Source of the DNA: Trichosphaerium sp. ATCC 40318
Lineage: Eukaryota > Discosea > Flabellinia > Trichosidae
Assembly: GCA_038496445.1 (NCBI GenBank)
Contig: JALMLS010000309.1
Coordinates: forward strand, 124,001-188,000
Direction: 5' to 3'
Length of the DNA stretch: 64,000 nt
Shown piece by piece: positions 59,480 to 64,000 of this stretch. Numbering within the stretch: the first letter of the stretch is position 1; each line of letters begins with the position of its first letter. Both the position numbers and the translations under genes were made by a program. The notes beneath the pieces are model-generated. The model saw only the letters and a program-made list of their open reading frames with translations. It searched no databases and was not told the DNA's origin.

Positions 59480-59813
59480 TAATAATAAACCCGTGTATTA
59501 TAGCCAAACTACCGCGCTCGTTTTTTTGTTCTTTTTTTTTTTTCACTCCGTTTTTTTGAGGAGGCTAAACTACGCTGTCCTGTACGTGCTTTTTGAGTTC
59601 ATATGGAGAAAGAAACTCTACACGTGTAGTAAAGTGATAGTAACAAAAACGCTTTGATGTTGGAAAAAATACAAAGGAGTGTTCTTCTCCTTACGCGCTC
59701 ATTCAATGCGTAGTGAAGTAAAATATAAACCTTGTACAATATTTTTTCTGGAACTTCTTTTTTTTTATTTTTTTAACTTCTATGGACTGTTACACACGCT
59801 TAGCGTATTATCA
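59480..59813. other. Convergent intergenic spacer
   Basis: T-rich spacer between two 3' ends. No feature seen. Confidence 0.4.
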
Positions 59814-61508
59814 CTACTTCTTAGCAATACCACCCTTCTTGAGAGGCATGTATTTCTTCATCTCGGTTACTTCACGTTCCATCCACTGGAAGAGAAAAAA
59901 TTAGTTTTGTGAAACAACAAAAAAAATACAATGACTGCTTCTCACCCAGATATTTCCAGCGCCAGCTCCGGCATCCTTTAGTTCTTGAAATTTTTTCTAA
60001 AGCCACACGTCAGATGACGTTTGAATCTACGTGTCTTTTTGGGTGTTGGTGGCGTACCTCAGCTTCTACGAACTTGGCTTGAGCCTCATCGACAGCAGCA
60101 TCCGCTTGTTCGCGTGCTTTTACTGCTTGAGCGTGAGCAATCTCGAAAGGCTCTTTAGCCTTCTCTGCTCGTTTTCTAGCGGCTTCTGTTGTGATTTTCG
60201 CTGTGCGTAGAGGTAAAGGATCCTCTTGAGAAAAGGTGAGGAAACAGGGAGGGATCGTAACAAGATTATGTACCTGCTAGTAGCTGAGCAAGATCTGCTT
60301 TTGCTCTTCCACGAGATACGACTCCACCTTCTTCAGATTTTTTCTTTAATGATTCCTTTTTATTGTTGTAAGCATCCTCTTGCGCCTAAGGTGCGTTATA
60401 CGGGCTATTATCTTTCTTTAAGCTCCTGTGTTCACGTACTTGGAGCTCTGCCAAAGCAGCAGCTAACTCAGCTTCTGCTGCCCTGAAAGGAGCAGCTGCT
60501 TCATCAGCTTCCTTTTCTTTTTGCTACAAAGGGAAATTAAGAGAAGCCAGACCAAAAACAACAAGAGCTTAATTGATCGATTTTAAGTCTTTACCTTTGC
60601 CTCAGCTGCTTTTGCGTTAGCTTCATCAACAAGTTTTTGTACAGCAGCCAACATTTCTTCGGCTTGTCGGAGTTGTTCAGGGTCACCCTTAGGTCAAATA
60701 TTAAACAACGCTTTCCATCTTTTTGTGTACCTGTGGGCGAGCAACAAACTCGGATACAGTTTTGCTAAACTTCCATAGACAGTATTCTGTAGAATCACGT
60801 GATTAGGAAAAATATTTTTTGCCGTTCTTAAAGTGTACCAATAAGAGCAATGCGTCTGTTGAAGTCGAGATCAGCTTCAGTAAGCGCCTTCCTCATCTCT
60901 TTGACAGTCATCGTTTCCTCTGAGAAAAATTAACAACCAACGGAATGACATTTTGTAGCGTTATATTTTGTTCTTGTCGGGAGATGGCGTACTTAAACTC
61001 TCGAGGAACCTGTGCGCTGTGAATTCATCAACGTCACTCCTGCAGTTAAAAACTTGTTAGAGGTTTCTTTGGTACTCTAGATGCGCCCAAGAGAAAAAGG
61101 GTGAAAGAAAGAAAAGGAAAAACGAAAAAGTCAAAGGTCACTAACCCTTCCTTCTCTTTCTCAATATCGAGCTCTATGAACTACAAAGTATGTAAATACA
61201 CCGAACTCGTCTCTGTGTCATAACGTTAAAGAGTTTATTTTTACCTTGTGAGTCCAGTTCCATATATCCTCAGCGCTGTCTACAGGAATGTTAGTGAGAA
61301 GTTCGAACAGACGGGCTGTGAACTGACAAAAAAGAAAAATAGGCGGTACCTTTAGTATCGTTCCAATAAGCATTCAGAAACGCCTGTACACGTGATTTTA
61401 GGGCGCGTGAGAGTAAAAGAAAGCGAGTCTACGCTCGTTAAACGTTACCTTTGCTTGGTCTGCGTAGCACTTTGATGTAAACTTTTTAAATTGCTCTTGA
61501 ACAGACAT
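59814..61508 (-). CDS. Calcium-regulated actin-bundling protein (p34/ABPB family)
   Basis: Homologue of the Dictyostelium 34-kDa protein that cross-links actin filaments and is inhibited by calcium. Start MSVQEQFKKFTSKCYADQAK, then FTARLFELLTNIPVDSAEDI-WNWTHKFIELDIEKEK and DVDEFTAHRFLESL. An EF-hand follows with a full loop DLDFNRRIALIE (Asp 1, Asp 3, Asn 5, Glu 12) and EYCLWKFSKTVSEFVARPQG. A longer than usual Ala/Glu-rich coiled coil comes next (EQLRQAEEMLAAVQKLVDEA, EADEAAAPFRAAEAELAAAL, ARKRAEKAKEPFEIAHAQAV). The end is GAGAGNIW-WMEREVTEMKKYMPLKKGGI then AKK and TAG, the diagnostic IWWM C-terminus of the family. About ten introns; one carries AATCACGTGATT at 60793-60804. It supports an amoeboid, actin-rich cell. 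Confidence 0.88.
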
Positions 61509-61930
61509 TATAATCGTATCAAGTGTAAACTTCTTGTCAGTAAGCAGACTTAAACCTGACTTTAAGGCTGTATCGATGTAATGTGCATGCTTTCGTCTTT
61601 TGTTGTCACAAGCGAGGGCTATGGCAAATACTTCTGATGCCAGACGACAACGGAGACAAGCTATATTTTAGCAGCAAAAAGGTATGCCTTTTCGTCTGAA
61701 GCGAAGTTGTTTGAGAAAATTATGAGAAGTTCATTTACAAAGTTAGGCAGTTCATGCATGGAGTTGAGAAGTTTCGTTGTTTTCTACCTTGGAGAGATTC
61801 AATCGTTACCTTCATAAAAAACTCTTTAGCCCACGAAACTATGATATCTGTTGCCTGGCCGTCATGAAATTCATTCAATTACTTTTCATTTAACGACGTT
61901 TCACGTAAGCGTTCTTTTGCTCTTTCCTAC
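61509..61930 (-). pseudogene. Coding-like remnant upstream of the actin-bundling gene
   Basis: On the minus strand the frame of the p34 start codon stays open upstream: RKHAHYIDTALKSGLSLLTD then KKFTLDTII, directly before the ATG, and before it CLRCRLASEVFAIALACDNK. Further upstream are LLNSMHELPNFVNELLIIFS then NNFASDEKAYLFAAK, and TDIIVSWAKEFFMK. These look like former exons, but stops and missing splice sites separate them. Either an older N-terminal extension or the tail of a decayed neighbour. Confidence 0.35.
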
Positions 61931-63422
61931 AGATAGGGAGGCATAATTAACCAAAACCTAAGATTATACAGGCAAATACTGACAGTGTGGCGGACTCCAA
62001 TTTTTTTTTTCAACCAAAGTCCAACACATTTGCTACACACCATAGCTATTTGCGACTTTCCTGCTATTACCAATTCCTTTACTACGCCGGTTACTGTTTT
62101 CACAGTAAGTTTGGTACCTTGCCAACGGTGTTAAAGCTAAACAAGTTTCTGTGTTTGCTGAACACCATTTGATCATTTAATATGTTATAAACGCCTGTTT
62201 AAACGCGTATCAAAACCACAAATGTTCCTTGTAAGGTTTTTTAACTCAGTACTCTTACCAAAACTGTTTATACAGTTTCTTACTGTGTTTTTTACGTTGT
62301 AGTGCAGTTTTAAAGGGTAGTAATGCATTGTAATGAAGAAAATGAGATTCTAAAAAATATTCAAAATTACGTGAAACAAACATCTTTGCGCCAACATGCA
62401 ACAACCTTCTGAAAACTATATCAACTATTCTAACACTACATATATAGGATCCTGTAGTGTATGAACGTTAAAGGCTCTCTTTATACTACAAAACAAGCAT
62501 AGTTGTTACCATACACCTTATTTACACGATTGACTTGTACATAGTCCGTATGCAGTATTTTTCCTTGTGCTATACACTTTGAGATAGAAATGGGCGATTT
62601 ATCTAGCACAAAAATAATAAACCAGCGTATCTTTCCCTGACATTCAAAGCTCCCTCCAATTTCAATGTAGTGATGTTTACACAGTGCCTATAAGCACGTT
62701 TAGCATATTTACGAGCGAATACAACTGTAAGCAAAGGGACTTATCTATTTCACAAAAAGAGCGTACGTTTTAACGCAACACAGCTTTCATAGGCAGCACA
62801 TTTCTTATGCATAGCGGTTTACATATATTACAACCGTGTAGCATCGTTTGATGGTGAGAAAAACGCTTTTTTTTGACCGGTTTTTGACCTTCCGCCTGAT
62901 CGTAGCTCTTTCCTTATTTGCTAAATCTAGGTTCCTGCAAATTAACTAAATCGTTCACATATTTGCTCCGTGATGTTTCGTGTAGACTATGTAAACCATT
63001 ATCGATGTCTATAGTCTATTGGGATGTTATTATCACGAAACTTGCTCACGAAGTAACTCGAAGTCTATTCACGATGTTTCACACGCCACGAGATACACTC
63101 ACTTACTAGAAACGCTCATCTGAGACATTGTAACACGTTCATGTAATAAACAGATTTAACTAATTACACAAGCGTTACAACATCTCTTACAGTGCACCAC
63201 TGTGTAGAGTACAAAAAACGTAGTTAGAGTTAAAAATAACTGGGTGCAAAGTAACGTGAAATTTGGTGTACTTTTCATTTAACCAAGTTCATCGAACCGT
63301 TCAGGATAATATCTCAAAAATATAAACCATTTCGCCACAGTCAACAACACAATAAACACAACCATATCATGTGTAATACAAGGTACGCATCTAATGACGC
63401 TGAGAATTTTCACTGTCAATAG
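61931..63422. other. Long intergenic region
   Basis: No gene supported. An 8-base-pair hairpin, ACACTACA with TGTAGTGT (62433-62460, 12-base loop), is the only local structure noted. Confidence 0.4.
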
Positions 63423-64000
63423 ATATTGATACGTTGTTTAGTTTAGAAGGCAGTTTGCTATGTCTACCAACAGAGATTCTAGTTCAGATTTTCGAGCTAG
63501 TTCCAAAATCATTAAAAGCACTAGTTAACACATGCTATGATTTCTATCTAATCATGCGTGATGTCACTGGGTACCCATTTATTGTAGTAAGATCTCTTCA
63601 TGCCGCGAAAACGATTGCCAAATACCCTGGGGTTCTCAAGCATTCAGCAATTTCTGTGGACAGAGCTGTTTACTCTCATATTGTTCCAGTGATTAAAGCT
63701 CTTGCTGGTGCCCGTCAACTCAATATTAGATATTCGGGTATCAAAGACAAGGATATATTACCTCTCACCAATATTCGCTCTATCAACCTCGAAGGCACCT
63801 CAGTATCGAACGCTTGTCTAAAACAATTTTCTGGTGTTCACACAATAAGTCTAAGCCTCACAAACAACATTAGAGGTGACGGCGTTAAAGTACTTGCTGG
63901 TGTTCATACTATTGATCTTGGCTATACCAAAGCGAATGATACTGGTATTCAAGCACTAGCAGGCGTTCACAAGATCGATTTAAGACACACGCGTACAGTG
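63423..64000 (+). CDS. F-box/LRR protein, second member (3' end outside window)
   Basis: Open frame to the window edge. It reads DIDTLFSLEGSLLCLPTEIL then VQIFELVPKSLKALVNTCYD, an F-box with the LPTEIL start, followed by YPFIVVRSLHAAKTIAKYPG. LRR units then begin: ALAGARQLNIRYSGI, LPLTNIRSINLEGTSVS and FSGVHTISLSLTNNIRGDGV, then LAGVHTIDLGYTKANDTGIQ and ALAGVHKIDLRH. The repeat core (LAGVHTIDLxxT) is that of the C-terminal repeats of the gene at 23011 (LSGVHTVDLTKT). No ATG occurs in frame after the upstream stop; AATAG at 63418-63422 is a good acceptor, so a small first exon lies upstream, as in the other family members. Confidence 0.75.

Overview
The window is nuclear DNA from a unicellular eukaryote. 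Genes are close together, AT-rich and interrupted by many short introns (about 40-120 bases). The 5' splice site is very often GTACGT. Almost every complete gene is a conserved eukaryotic housekeeping gene: tRNA synthetases, an exportin, GARP, COG and COP9 subunits, CAND1 and a spliceosomal USP. A p34-type calcium-regulated actin-bundling protein and a CRT-like transporter fit an amoeboid protist. The species cannot be named from sequence alone. TAA, TGA and TAG all end good genes, so the genetic code is standard.

Layout. 1-9.7 kb: histidyl-tRNA synthetase (-, cut by the window edge), USP39/SAD1 (-) and exportin-T (+), the last two sharing a 151-base promoter gap. 9.7-13.6 kb: a poor region with one small orphan gene, two broken genes, a degenerate tRNA-Glu-like sequence and a dispersed repeat. 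13.7-20.6 kb: COP9 subunit CSN1, a CRT-like transporter and ribose-phosphate pyrophosphokinase, all on -. 21-36.5 kb: the accessory island. It holds an F-box/leucine-rich-repeat gene and two F-box/YwqK-type (MORN_2) repeat genes in opposite orientation. It also holds a decayed YwqK array, a TTAA-flanked inverted-repeat element, a repeated promoter-like module in three copies, and one SANT/AT-hook gene. 36.8-46.6 kb: VPS53 (-), two small unknown genes (-), a GST-like gene (+) and prolyl-tRNA synthetase (-). 46.7-61.5 kb: COG7 (+), CAND1 (-), a MARF1-like NYN/LOTUS protein (+), a candidate SUMO-targeted RING ligase (+) and p34 actin-bundling protein (-). 61.5-64 kb: mostly empty, then the start of a second F-box/LRR gene (+) running off the window.

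Functional links. VPS53 and COG7 are both Golgi tethering subunits. CSN1, CAND1 and the F-box proteins all belong to cullin-RING ubiquitin ligation: CSN removes Nedd8, CAND1 exchanges substrate receptors, and F-box proteins are those receptors. The likely novelty is the duplicating set of F-box receptors whose substrate domain is a bacterial or giant-virus-style YwqK repeat array or a regular LRR array. The set shows unit gain and loss, frameshift decay and a shared upstream module.
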